A DNA stretch of 64,000 nt, taken from contig CAWBGK010000004.1 of NCBI GenBank assembly GCA_963788305.1, positions 124,001 through 188,000 of the forward strand. Reading direction: 5' to 3'. Numbering within the stretch: the first letter of the stretch is position 1; each line of letters begins with the position of its first letter. The stretch comes from UTCFX2 sp963788305. Lineage in GTDB: Bacteria; Chloroflexota; Anaerolineae; Anaerolineales; UBA4823. The notes beneath the pieces are model-generated. The model searched no databases, was not told where the DNA came from, and worked only from the letters and a program-made list of their open reading frames with translations. This document shows, one piece after another, positions 28,298 to 38,047 of the stretch. A program made the translations under genes and the position numbers.

Positions 28298-29875
28298 ATG
28301 CCAGAGGTCCTGCGGACCGAGAATATCTCAAAGAGCTTCCCCGGCGTGCTGGCGGTCGATGATGTCAGCCTGACGCCTGGAGCGGGGCGAGATCCTGGCG
28401 CTGGTCGGCGAGAACGGCGCCGGCAAGAGCACGCTCACCCAGATCCTGGGCGGCGCGCAGAAACCGGACAGCGGCGCATTTCTGCTGGAAGGCAGCCCGG
28501 TTATCCTTTAGCTCTTCCGCCGATGCGATCGCAGCCGGGATCAGCATGGTCTTCCAGGAGCTCTCACTGGTCGGCAGCCTTTCTGTCGCGGAAAATATCT
28601 TTGCCAACCGCCAGCCGGTTGGGCGCTTGAACAATATCCAGTGGGCCAGCGCTCTACCGGGATACCGCCGAGTTCCTAGGCAGCTTTGAGCTGGATCTTG
28701 ACCCGCGCCTGCTCGTAAAGCGGCTTTCGATGGGTCAGCAGCAGATCCTCGAGATCTTGAAAGCGATCTCCACCAATCCAAAAGTGCTGATCCTGGATGA
28801 GCCGACCTCCTCGCTCACCGAAAGCGAGATCGCCTACCTGTTCCCAACATCCGCAAGCTCCAGGAACAGGGCATGTCCTTCATCTATATCACCCACAAGC
28901 TCTCGGAGATCTTCCAGATCGCCAGCCGGGTGATCGTGATGCGCGACGGGCAAATATATCGGCAGCCGGCAGGGTGAGCGAAGTGACCGAAAACGACCTG
29001 GTTGCCGATGATGGTCGGCCGTCAGATCACCAATCTGTATGGCGAGCGGCGTGCAGCATGCTCCGGGGAGAGATCATCTTGCAGGTGCAGAACCTCTGCC
29101 GGCGAGGGGCGTTTTGAAGATATCAACTTCAGCTGCGCCGCGGCGAAATCCTCGGGCTTGCAGGTCTGATCGGCGCCGGGCAGGACGGAGCTCGGGCGGG
29201 CGATCTTCGGGATGGACCACAAAGACGAGCGGTCGCGTCTATGCTGAATGGCAAACCGGCTGCAGATCGACCGGCCGCAGGACGCCATCCATCACGGGAT
29301 CGCCTATCTGACGGAGGACCGCAAGGGTTTAGGGCTTTTCCTGGGGATGTCACTGCGCGAGAACGTGATTGCGCCCTCGCTGCAGCGTTTCACCAACCGG
29401 CTTCGATTTCCTGAACCGCTCGAAGATCGACCGCTTTGCCGAGCTCGGGATCAGCACCTACGACATCCAGACCCCGTCGATCCAGAAAAAAGTGCTCAAT
29501 CTGTCGGGCGGCAACCAGCAGAAATGCCTGGTCGCGATGTGGATGGGCATCGATCCGCAGGTGATCATCTTCGACGAGCCGACTCGCGGCGTGGATGTGG
29601 GCGCCCGGGCCGAGATCTACCGCAAGCTGCGTGAGTTTGCGTCTTCGGGTGTCGGAATTATCATTATCTCATCGGACCTGCCGGAGCTGATCGGGATGTG
29701 CGACCGCGTCCTGGTCATGCACAAAGGACCGGATGGCTGGAGAAGTTCCGCGGTCAGAATTTTCAGAAGAAACCATCCTCACGCTATGCCGCCGGCATCG
29801 ATGAGATCGGCGCAGTCCAGGCAGCTTCTGACACTCGATCGAGAGGATACGAGAGCACATATGAGCCAAAAGTGA
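28298..29875 (+). CDS. sugar ABC transporter ATPase 1, two nucleotide domains (frameshifted)
   Basis: About 520 residues of the RbsA/MglA type. First cassette: I-S-K-S-F-P-G-V-L-A-V-D, Walker A G-E-N-G-A-G-K-S-T-L, signature region R-L-S-M-G-Q-Q-Q, Walker B V-L-I-L-D-E-P-T-S-S-L. Second cassette: I-A-Y-L-T-E-D-R-K-G-L-G, N-L-S-G-G-N-Q-Q-K-C-L and I-I-F-D-E-P-T-R-G-V-D-V-G. Around ten indels. A single A missing from the AAAA run at about 29867 explains both the absent stop of this gene (expected ...E-P-K-K-stop) and the broken start of the permease overlapping it. Confidence 0.88.
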
Positions 29876-30844
29876 ACAAATTCACCCAGACCTTGCGCTC
29901 GATCACCTCCTATCGGGAATTCACCCTGGTGGTCGTGCTGCTGGTGATGACCGTCTTCATGACCCTGTTCTCGCCCTTCTTTCTGACCCGGGCAAATATC
30001 GAGGCCATCCTTCTTGGGTTATCGGTCGAAGCTACAATTGCGGTCGGGATGGTGATCCTGTTGATCTCCGGTGGGCTTGGACCTCTCGGTCGGCTCCACC
30101 CTCGCCTTCACCGGCGTGGTGGCTGGCCTGGCTGCTGACGGTCCTGGGTCTTCCCGCCGCCGCTGGCGATCCTGCTGGGGCTGGTCGCTGCCCTGCTGGT
30201 CGGGCTGGTCAATGGTCTGCTCGTCTCCAAGCTGAGGATCAATCCCTTCATTGCCACACTGGGCATGCAGATCACCGTGCGCGGGCTGACCCTGGTACTG
30301 GCTGCAGGCAAGGCCGTCCTCAATCTTGCCCGATTCCTTCACAGGGTCGGGCAGGGCCGCCTGTTCGGGATCCAGTTCCCGATTTATATCATGCTGCTTC
30401 CTGGTAATTGTTTTCGACATCTTGATGCGAAACTCGCGTTTCTTCCGCCAGATGTACTACATCGGCGGCAACGAGAAGGCCGCCCGCCTGTCGGGCATCA
30501 ACGTCGACTGGGTAAAGATCTTCAACTACTGCCTGGTCGCGGTTCTGGCTGGTGTCGCCGGAATCATGATCACCGGCCGCTTCGGCTCGTCCTCCCTGAC
30601 GGTTGGCTCGGGGGTCGAGCTGCGCGTGATTACTGCGACGATCATCGGCGGCGCAAGCCTGAGCGGCGGAGAAGGCTCGGTGTTCGGCGCATTCCTCGGC
30701 GCCCTGTTCATGGGCGTCCTGGCAAATGCCCTCAATCTGCTGGGGGTCGATGTCTACTGGCAGAATTTTGTCACCGGGTTGATTTTGATCATCGCGGTGG
30801 TCGTCGATGTGCTCAATGAGCGCAGAAAGAGCCAGCAGCGCTAA
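29861..30844 (+). CDS. sugar ABC transporter permease 1 (frameshifted)
   Basis: About 325 residues of the RbsC-like BPD_transp_2 family with eight to ten hydrophobic segments (e.g. F-T-L-V-V-V-L-L-V-M-T-V-F-M-T-L-F). The family loop G-G-N-E-K-A-A-R-L-S-G-I-N-V at about 30470 and I-I-G-G-A-S-L-S-G-G-E-G-S near the C-terminus are intact. Indels near 29867, 30082, 30147, 30333 and 30403. It pairs with the preceding ATPase. Confidence 0.85.
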
Positions 30845-30887
30845 CCGGTGAGGACTGGTGAAGAACCGAAACAATTGTGTACTGGCA

Positions 30888-30900
30888 AGACAAATTGTCT
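30888..30900 (+). promoter_or_regulatory. small palindrome upstream of the second transporter
   Basis: AGACAAATTGTCT is a 6-1-6 palindrome, with an ACAATTGT palindrome 10 bases before it, in the 105-base gap before the second binding-protein gene. It could be an operator for a second promoter; no clear -35/-10 pair was found. Confidence 0.4.
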
Positions 30901-30949
30901 GGAAAGCTAACATAAACTCGATATATTATTCATGGAGGAGTTAAGTAAA

Positions 30950-33141
30950 ATGAAAAAACTGTTTGACTATCATGCTCGTTGTTGACCTTCATCCTGACCG
31001 CCTGCGCTGCCCGCGGCCACCCAGGCTCCGCGCCGGTCGCTACCGAAGCGCCTGCGCCGGTCGCAACCGAAGCGCCTGCAGAACCGGTTGCCACCGAAGC
31101 GCCGGCTGTCCAGGCTGGAGAGTATGCTGTCCCTGAAGGCGCCGACGGAGCTGGTCCCGCTGGCTGAAGGCTCGCAGTCGACTGCGCCGGTAGCCTACAA
31201 AGCAGGCAATCCCGTCAAGATCGCCTACATGCCGCCCGCGACCGAGTTCAACTACTACATGGCGATCGGCGCAGGCATCGAAGGCCTGGCCGGCGAGCTC
31301 GGTGTCGAGACCTTCATGCTCGCGCCGCAGAGCGGCGCGGACATCGCGACCCAGATGAAGATGCTCCAGGACGTGACCACCCAGGGCGTCGACGCGATCA
31401 TCCTGTCGACCCACGACGAGAACGCCGCTGCGCCGCTGGTGAAGAAGGCAGTCGACGCCGGCATCGCGGTGGTGATCGTGAACTCGGACATCGCTTCCTT
31501 CCCGACGCCGGTCAACGCCGTCGTCGGCTACCCGCAGCGCAAAGGGACGACTGCGCTGGGCGAGTATGCGGCGAAGATGGTGGACGGAAAGGCCAAGGTG
31601 GGGGTGCTGGAAGGGCTGCCCGGCTACCACTCGACCGAGCGCATCGGCGGGTTCCTCGATGCCTTTGCGAACTACCCGGAGATGAAGATCGTTGCCACGC
31701 TGCCGACCGAATGGAACGTCGAGACCGGCAACAAGGCCATGATGGACATGATGCAGGCGCACCCGGAGATCAACCTGGTGGTTGCGCCAATGACTACATC
31801 GCCATCGGCGCCGCCAAGGCTGCCGAAGCGCTTGGACCGCGACCGACATCCTGATCTTCGGCAACGACGGCGACACGACCGGAATGGAAGAGATCTGCGG
31901 CCGGGCGTTGGACGGGCACGCAGAACACGACCCCGTTCGTGATGGGCAAGATCGCCCTGCAGGTCGACCCTGGATGTGCTGAACAGGCAAGTTCCCCGGC
32001 GGCTGGGTCGCTACCCCCACCATCACGACCGACATCAACAACGTCAACGGTTTCCTGTGCAAGCCGGAAGAGCTCGTTCCCGCAGCCCTCCAAGGAATAT
32101 CCTTGCGAAGCCCCAGTTGCGGCCGAAGAGCCGGCAGTCTCCGAGTATGCGCGTGCCCTGAAGGCGCCGACCGAGCTGGTCCCGCTGGCTGAAGGCTCGC
32201 AGTCGACTGCCCCGGTAGCCTACAAAGCAGGCAATCCCGATCAAGATCGCCTACATGCCGCCCGCGACCGAGTTCAACTACTACATGGCGATCGGCGCCG
32301 GCATCGATGGCCTGGCCGCTGAGCTGGGCGTCGAGACCTTCATGCTCGCCCCGCAGAGCGGCGCGGATATCGCCACCCAGATGAAGATGCTCCAGGACGT
32401 GACCACCCAGGGCGTCGACGCGATCATCCTCTCCACCCACGACGAGAACGCCGCTGCTCCTCTGGTTCAGAATGCGGTGGACGCCGGCATCGCGGTCGTG
32501 ATCGTGAACTCCGACATCGCTTCCTTCCCAACGCCGGTCAACGCCGTCGTCGGCTACCCGCAGCGCAAAGGCACGACTGCGCTGGGCGAGTATGCCGCCA
32601 AGATGGTCGACGGGAAGGCCAAGGTAGGCGTGCTCGAAGGCCTGCCCGGCTACCACTCGACCGAGCGCATCGGCGGCTTCCTCGATGCCTTTGCGAACTA
32701 CCCGGAGATGGAAGTCGTTGCCACGCTGCCCACCGAATGGAACGTCGAGACCGGCAACAAGGCCATGATGGACATGATCCAGGCTCACCCGGAGATCAAC
32801 CTGGTCGTCTGCGCCAATGACTACATCGCCATCGGAGCCGCCAAGGCGGCCGAAGCGCTGGACCGCGACCGACATCCTGATCTTCGGCAACGACGGCGAC
32901 ACGACCGGTATGGAAGAGATTGCAGCCGGGCGCTGGACGGGCACGCAGAACACGACTCCGTTCGTGATGGGCAAGATCGCCCTCCAGGTCGACCCTGGAT
33001 GTGCTCAACGGCAAGTTCCCCGGCGGCTGGGTCGCAACACCCACCATCACGACCGACATCAACAACGTCTTCGGCTTCCTGTGCAAGCCTGAAGAGCTGA
33101 TCCCGAAACCCTCCAAGGAATATCCGTGCGAAAAGCCGTAG
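30950..33141 (+). CDS. sugar-binding lipoprotein 2 with two tandem binding domains (frameshifted)
   Basis: ATG 30950 follows GGAGGAG. After a repaired frameshift the signal reads L-F-T-I-M-L-V-V and ends in the lipobox L-T-A-C-A; a Pro/Ala/Thr/Glu linker with four V-A-T-E-A-P repeats follows. Then come two nearly identical ribose-type binding domains, about 31140-32090 and 32165-33130 (each I-A-Y-M-P-P-A-T-E-F-N-Y-Y-M ... G-F-L-C-K-P-E-E-L). The join (P-S-K-E-Y-P-C-E-A-P-V-A-A-E-E-P-A-V-S-E) stays in one frame with no stop, start or second signal peptide, so the product would be one protein of about 730 residues. Indels near 30963, 31010, 31120, 31790, 31838, 31900, 31975, 32075, 32240, 32870, 32985. 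Confidence 0.78.
31136..33130 (+). repeat. direct duplication of about 1 kb inside the binding-protein gene
   Basis: The DNA from 31136 is repeated from 32161 (offset 1025 bp) with high but incomplete identity; for example GAAGGCTCGCAGTCGACTGC occurs at both 31168 and 32193. Differences are mostly synonymous (GTGAAGAAGGCAGTC against GTTCAGAATGCGGTG is one of the few coding changes). The divergence argues against a simple assembly stutter. Confidence 0.9.
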
Positions 33142-33179
33142 CCTTCTAATGATCTGATTGATCGTTCACGCAGTCTAAT

Positions 33180-33215
33180 GCCCCAGGGAAATACCTGCCT
33201 GGTTTTTCCTGGGGC
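33180..33215 (+). promoter_or_regulatory. hairpin behind the second binding-protein gene
   Basis: GCCCCAGG (33180) pairs with CCTGGGGC (33208), extended by AAA/TTT inside. There is no T-run after it, so like the stem at 28197 it is more likely an mRNA-stabilising or partial stop element between binding protein and ATPase genes. Confidence 0.6.
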
Positions 33216-33282
33216 GCAACCTGAAGCTTTCAGGTAAAATCAAAACAGATCCGTTGTCAAAGCCGTTGCCTGGGAGAAATCC

Positions 33283-34859
33283 ATGAATGTAATGACCGAA
33301 GTACAGGTACAGGACCAGAACCCACCCTCTAAAACGTGACCCACCTGGGAAGTGCGCGGCATCTACAAGGCCTTTCCAGGCGTTCAGGCATTCGACGACG
33401 TTTCGATGGCGGTATATCCCGGGGGAAGTGCACGCCTTGCTTGGCGAAAATGGCTCAGGAAAATCTACCCTCGCCAAGTGCATCGCAGGCGTCCACCAGC
33501 CGGAAAAAGGCGAGATACTCTTTCAAGGCCAGCTCCAGGTCTTCCGCCACCCGATGGATGCCCGGGCGGCAGGGGTGGCCACGATCTATCAGGAATTTTC
33601 GCTGGTTCCCTCGCTGACGGTCGCCGAAAACATCTACCTTGGGCGCTATCCCCGCACCCCTGCCGGGACGATCGATTGGAAAACGGTCCGCAGAGGCACG
33701 CTCCAGGTCTCTCGAGCAGCTTTCCCTGGCCATTGATCCCGACGCCCGGTACGGAACGCTGTCGGTTGCTGAACAGCAGCTGGTCGAGATCGCAAAAGCA
33801 ATCTCGCTCGAATCCAGCCTGCTGATCATGGACGAGCCGACCGCCGCCCTGGGCCTGGTGGAGACGGAGCACCTGATGGAGTTGATCCGCCGTCTGACCG
33901 CCCAGAACAAAGCAATTATTTATATTTCTCATCGTTTGGACGAAGTCTTTCAGATCGCCGACCGGGTCACGATCCTAAAAGACGGCAAGTGGGTGATCAC
34001 TGCGCCGATCGTCGAAGCTCAAGATGGGCGATGTGGTCCGCGCACATGGTCGGCTTCGACATCGAGCAGCACTATCCCAAGCAGCACAACGCCCGCCCGG
34101 AGATCTGCCTGCAGGTGGAAAACATCAGCACCGAGCCGGCGTCGCAGCGACGTAAGCTTCGACGATCCATGTCGGCGAGGTGCTCGGTCTGGGCGGCATG
34201 CTCGGCTCCGGACGGAGCGAGATCGCCCGCGCCATCTACGGCATGGACCGAATCACCATCCGGCTCGGATCGCTTTCGACGGTCATAAGAAGGCGTTTCG
34301 CTCTCCAAAGAGGCGGTCGCCGCCGGGATCGGCATGCTTCCCGAAAACCGCAAGACCGACGGCTGTTTTTTCAACTTCGAAGGACCGAAGAACATCACCA
34401 TCTCTCGCCTGCAGGAGCTGCTCCAGGGTCCCTTCCTGAGCCTGACGAAAGAGCACAAGCTTGGGCGAAGTTATATCGAGCGCATGAATATCCCGCACAC
34501 CGCCCTCGACCGCTCTGTCCAGTATCTCTCCGGCGGCAACCAGCAGAAAGTGATCGTGGCGCGCTGGCTCTTCTCGCAGGCGCGCCTGCTGATCATGGAC
34601 GAGCCGACCCAGGGCATCGACATCGGCGCCAAGCTGGAGGTCTACAACGTGATCAACGAGCTCACCGCCAGCGGGATCAGCATCCTCTTGATCAGCTCGG
34701 ACTTCCCCGAGCTGCTGGCGATGAGCGACCGGGTGGCCGTCGTGCGCGACGGGCGGATCCTCTAGATCACCCCGACCGACCAGCTGAGCGAATATCGAGC
34801 TGATCGACATGGCATCCGGCGTCGGGACGAGCGAAGACCGAAGAACGAACCATCATTGA
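33283..34859 (+). CDS. sugar ABC transporter ATPase 2, two nucleotide domains (frameshifted)
   Basis: About 520 residues of the RbsA type. Cassette 1: I-Y-K-A-F-P-G-V-Q-A-F-D-D-V, Walker A G-E-N-G-S-G-K-S-T-L, L-S-V-A-E-Q-Q-L-V, L-L-I-M-D-E-P-T-A-A-L. Cassette 2: M-L-P-E-N-R-K-T-D-G, Y-L-S-G-G-N-Q-Q-K-V-I and L-L-I-M-D-E-P-T-Q-G-I-D-I-G. Indels near 33336, 33424, 33705, 34018, 34035, 34140, 34165, 34262, 34310. A TAG at 34763 stops it after V-R-D-G-R-I-L, but I-T-P-T-D-Q-L-S-E-Y follows in frame, the usual continuation, so the true end may be 34859. Confidence 0.85.
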
Positions 34860-34879
34860 AGAAATTCAGGAGAGACATC

Positions 34880-35861
34880 ATGGAAACGATTACAAAATTC
34901 TTTCGTTCCACGGTCGCAGGCCCGCTTGTTGCATTCTTGGTCGTTGTCTCGCCATCGTCACCTTGGCTGACCGACCGCTTTTTGATGCCCGCCAACCTGT
35001 CGAACGTCTCGCTCCAGGTCGCAACCGTGGCAGTGGTTGCGATCGGCGCCACGCTGGTGATCCTGACCGGCGGGATCGACCTCTCGCCCGGTTCGACCGT
35101 CGCCCTGGTGACCTGCACGCTCGCCATCCTGGTGAAGAAGATGGGCATCCCGCTGCCGGTTGGCATTCTGCTGGTCCTGCTGCTCGGGGTGGCCTGCGGT
35201 GCGATTGAACGGCTTCTTAGCCACCTACGGCAGGATCCCATCATTTATCGTCACGCTGGCGACGATGAGCATCTACCGCGGGCTGGCGTTCCTGATCACC
35301 GGAGGCACCCCCGATCTTCTCGGTTTCACCGATGCCTCGAGCCGCTTTTCTACGGCAGGTTCCTCGGCATCCCGCTGCCCTTCTATTACGTGGTCGTCTT
35401 ATATGCCTTGGCGTCGCTTTTCCTGCGCAATACGATCCAGGGTCGTGCGATTTATGCCGTCGGCGGCAATGCCTCCGCTGCCCGGTTGACGGGTATCGCC
35501 GTGAACCGCAGCAAGATGCTGGCCTTTCTGATCGCCGGGCTGACGCCGGGCATCGGCGGGGTGCTGCTGACCGCCTGGCTGAACTCTGGCTCGCCGAACT
35601 ACGGCGCAGGAGCTCGGCCTGCAGTCGATCGCCGCGGCGGTGATCGGCGGCGCCAGCCTGGTCGGCGGCTACGGCAGCATGGTCGCCACGCTGTTCGGCG
35701 CGTTGACGGTGGCGGTCGTCCAGAACGGGCTGAACCTGCTGGCAGTGCCTGCCTCCTGGCAGGAGATCACCCTCGGGATCGTGATCGTGGTCGCGGTTGG
35801 GCTGGACATGTGGAAAAGCTCGATCGGTAAAGGGCTCAGCCGGCTCTTCCGCCGGACGTAG
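34880..35861 (+). CDS. sugar ABC transporter permease 2 (frameshifted)
   Basis: About 325 residues of the RbsC type. I-G-A-T-L-V-I-L-T-G-G-I-D-L-S-P-G-S is the conserved first-half motif, N-T-I-Q-G-R-A-I-Y-A-V-G-G-N-A-S-A-A-R the loop that contacts the ATPase, and V-I-G-G-A-S-L-V-G-G-Y-G-S the C-terminal motif. Indels near 34950, 35208, 35325, 35340 and 35612; from 35640 to the end it is clean. Confidence 0.85.
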
Positions 35862-35972
35862 CCGACCTCATTACTGCTATGCGCATTACCCGCTGCTCGC
35901 TGCTCGTTTCTTACGAGATTCGCAATTTCTCAGGTACTCGCTGGTTCTAAACTATTCTTTAAGGAGTGCAGA

Positions 35973-37022
35973 ATGTATACATATGGAAGAAAGACAGGAT
36001 GCAGGGTCAGTCTGGATTACACCTATCGCGGCATGAAGGTGGCGTTCCTGGAAAACGATCTCCTGCGGGTCGGGATCCTGCTCGATAAAGGGGCCGATAT
36101 CTTCGAATTTACCTACAAGCCACGCGACCTCGATTTTCTGTGGCAGTCGCCGCTCGAGCTGCGCAAGCCTTTCGTCGCGACCAGCGCCCTGCCGGAAGGC
36201 GCCTTCCACGATTATTACTACGGTGGTTGGCAGGAAGTCCTCCCTTCCGCGGGTTGGGCATCCGAACCTTACCTGGGTACCTTCCAGGGGCTGCACGGCG
36301 AAGTCTCCCTGCTCCCCTTCGAGGCGACCGTGCTGGATGACACGCCCGAGGTCGTCTCGATCAAGACCTGGGTCCGCACCTACCGCTCCCCCTTGACCCT
36401 GGAGCGCACGATGACCTTGAAAAAGGGTATCGCCTGCCTGTTCATCCACGAGAAGCTGGTCAACGAAGCGCCTATCGAATACGCTGTGATGTGGGGCCAC
36501 CACCCCGCCCTCGGCGTGCCGTTCCTCGAGGAAGGCTGCTTCGTCGACGCTCCGGTGAAAAAAGTCGAGGTGCTCAACTTCCACCCCAACGGCCTTTGGG
36601 AGCCGGGCGGCGATTACGACTTCCCGATGGTCCCCAACCGCCGCACGGGTAAGCTCGAGGATATCCGCAAGATCAACTCTGTCTCGATCCTTTCTTCCGA
36701 TGTGATCTTTTTCAAGGAGTTGACCGAAGGACGCTACACGATCCGCAATCCCAGGCTGGACGTCGGTTTCGGGATGACCTGGGACGTCTCGCTCTTCAAA
36801 TACCTGTGGATGTGGGCGGTGCTCGGTGGGCACAATGACTACCCCTGGTACGGGCGCACCTATAATGTCGCCCTCGAGCCTTTCAGCAGCTACCCACCCG
36901 CCGGTGTGCCGAACGCGATCCAGAACGGCACAGCCCTGATCTTAAAGCCAAACCAGGTGATCGAAACCGACCTGGCGGCGATCGCCTTCGAAGGACCTCA
37001 TGCCCTAGGCTGGCAATTATGA
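35973..37022 (+). CDS. DUF4432 / aldose 1-epimerase-like protein
   Basis: 349 residues, intact. The galactose-mutarotase-like beta-sandwich is indicated by L-L-D-K-G-A-D-I-F-E-F, W-Q-S-P-L-E, Y-Y-Y-G-G-W-Q-E-V-L-P-S-A-G and the histidines in V-M-W-G-H-H-P-A-L-G. AAGGAG lies 8 bases before ATG 35973. As last gene of the sugar operon it probably interconverts anomers or isomers of the imported sugar acid. It marks the return to frameshift-free sequence. Confidence 0.82.
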   Translation: MYTYGRKTGCRVSLDYTYRGMKVAFLENDLLRVGILLDKGADIFEFTYKPRDLDFLWQSPLELRKPFVATSALPEGAFHDYYYGGWQEVLPSAGWASEPYLGTFQGLHGEVSLLPFEATVLDDTPEVVSIKTWVRTYRSPLTLERTMTLKKGIACLFIHEKLVNEAPIEYAVMWGHHPALGVPFLEEGCFVDAPVKKVEVLNFHPNGLWEPGGDYDFPMVPNRRTGKLEDIRKINSVSILSSDVIFFKELTEGRYTIRNPRLDVGFGMTWDVSLFKYLWMWAVLGGHNDYPWYGRTYNVALEPFSSYPPAGVPNAIQNGTALILKPNQVIETDLAAIAFEGPHALGWQL

Positions 37023-37028
37023 ACACAG

Positions 37029-37057
37029 ACCTGGCAGGTCGCCTCAACCTGCCAGGT
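37029..37057 (+). terminator. hairpin between convergent genes
   Basis: ACCTGGCAGGT and ACCTGCCAGGT form an 11-bp stem just behind the DUF4432 stop, followed by TATATTG on + . It separates the + operon from the - strand rhodanese gene and may serve both. Confidence 0.6.
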
Positions 37058-37101
37058 TATATTGTTCATTTGCTCTGGCTTGAAAAACCTCGACGCAGAA
37101 T

Positions 37102-37578
37102 TTATTCCAGGCTGCCATCCAGCGGGTATCTAGCCGCACCCCAGGCCTTGATCCCGCCGTCCATCCCGACCGCGTTTGTGAAACCAGCCTTTGTGAGTAT
37201 TTTCATCGCTTCATCGCTGCGGTTTCCCGACCGGCAGACGACCACCATCTCGCCGTCGCGCGGCAGCTCGTCCAGCCGGTTTTTCAGCTCGTCTAGCGGG
37301 ATCAGGGTGGTGTTGGGGATCTTCACCTGGTCCCATTCTTCCTGGGTGCGCACGTCTACCAGGAATGCGCCTTGCTCGTATTTCGAAAAAGCCTGATAGA
37401 CTGAGATCTCAGCTGGTGCCGGGGTCTTCGGCCTCAGCAGCAGGAAAGCCGCAGCCGCGATCGCGGCTGCCCCCAGCCCGATCCACAGCCAGGGTGGATT
37501 CTGCTTGCGAGCGGCTGGTCGCTTTTTTGGAGCGCTGCTGGAGGCTGAATTCTTCTTTGTTTGGTGTCTGTTGGACAT
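37102..37578 (-). CDS. membrane-anchored rhodanese-like sulfurtransferase
   Basis: 158 residues: a basic, Lys/Arg/Ser-rich N-terminus (1-28), one membrane helix (W-L-W-I-G-L-G-A-A-A-I-A-A-A-A-F-L-L-L, about 30-49) and a single rhodanese domain facing outwards (F-L-V-D-V-R-T-Q-E-E-W; active loop V-V-C-R-S-G-N-R-S with catalytic cysteine near residue 118). It would handle persulfide sulfur. It is downstream of a sulfur-related operon on the same strand (ArsR, Psr-like complex, YeeE/YedE). Confidence 0.88.
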   Translation of the reverse strand: MSNRHQTKKNSASSSAPKKRPAARKQNPPWLWIGLGAAAIAAAAFLLLRPKTPAPAEISVYQAFSKYEQGAFLVDVRTQEEWDQVKIPNTTLIPLDELKNRLDELPRDGEMVVVCRSGNRSDEAMKILTKAGFTNAVGMDGGIKAWGAARYPLDGSLE

Positions 37579-37684
37579 AAGATCCTTCGAGTTATCCTAA
37601 AATTCCCCTGATTTTTCAGGCGGTAACCGGAATTATAAGGGATAATCTCCAAAATCTGGAAGGGATGCTCGATCTGAAAACCGA

Positions 37685-38029
37685 TCAGCTTTCGATCATT
37701 TCCTTCTTGATTGAGCTTATAATGTCAAACTGCAGCGCTTCTCTTTCCGCCAGGATCGAGCGCATCATCTCGCATACCTCGACCACTTTCGGGTTCGCGA
37801 TTTCATAATAGACTTCTGCACCTCTTCGGTTGGCCGACACCACGCCGCTCTGACGCAGGATCGAAAGATGGCGCGAGACTGTAGGTTGGGAATTCTCAAC
37901 AATCGAGGCGATCTCTTTCACAGATCTTGGGCCTTCCTTGAGTGTATGGATGATCCGCAAGCGAACAAAATGGCTGAGCGATTGGCACAGCTGTGCTTGC
38001 ATCTCGAATATCTTCTGTTCTTGGTTCAT
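37685..38029 (-). CDS. ArsR-family regulator with two cysteines
   Basis: 114 residues. The winged helix is S-V-K-E-I-A-S-I-V-E-N-S-Q-P-T-V-S-R-H-L-S-I-L. There is no C-V-C metal box in the recognition helix; the only cysteines are Cys15 and Cys86, one at each end of the fold, an arrangement like that in persulfide-sensing ArsR proteins. It lies 18 bases behind the NrfD gene, so it is probably the last cistron of the redox operon and may control it in response to sulfane sulfur (inference). Confidence 0.85.
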   Translation of the reverse strand: MNQEQKIFEMQAQLCQSLSHFVRLRIIHTLKEGPRSVKEIASIVENSQPTVSRHLSILRQSGVVSANRRGAEVYYEIANPKVVEVCEMMRSILAEREALQFDIISSIKKEMIES

Positions 38030-38047
38030 TTCTGCACCTTAATCGGA

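Noticed and set aside
31040..32974. 644-codon minus-strand open frame opposite the tandem binding protein
   Set aside because: Its composition and internal duplication simply mirror the plus-strand gene; no domain is recognisable.
34763..34765. TAG as pyrrolysine in the ATPase
   Set aside because: It lies at the C-terminal edge of an indel-rich gene and pyrrolysine has no role in ABC ATPases.
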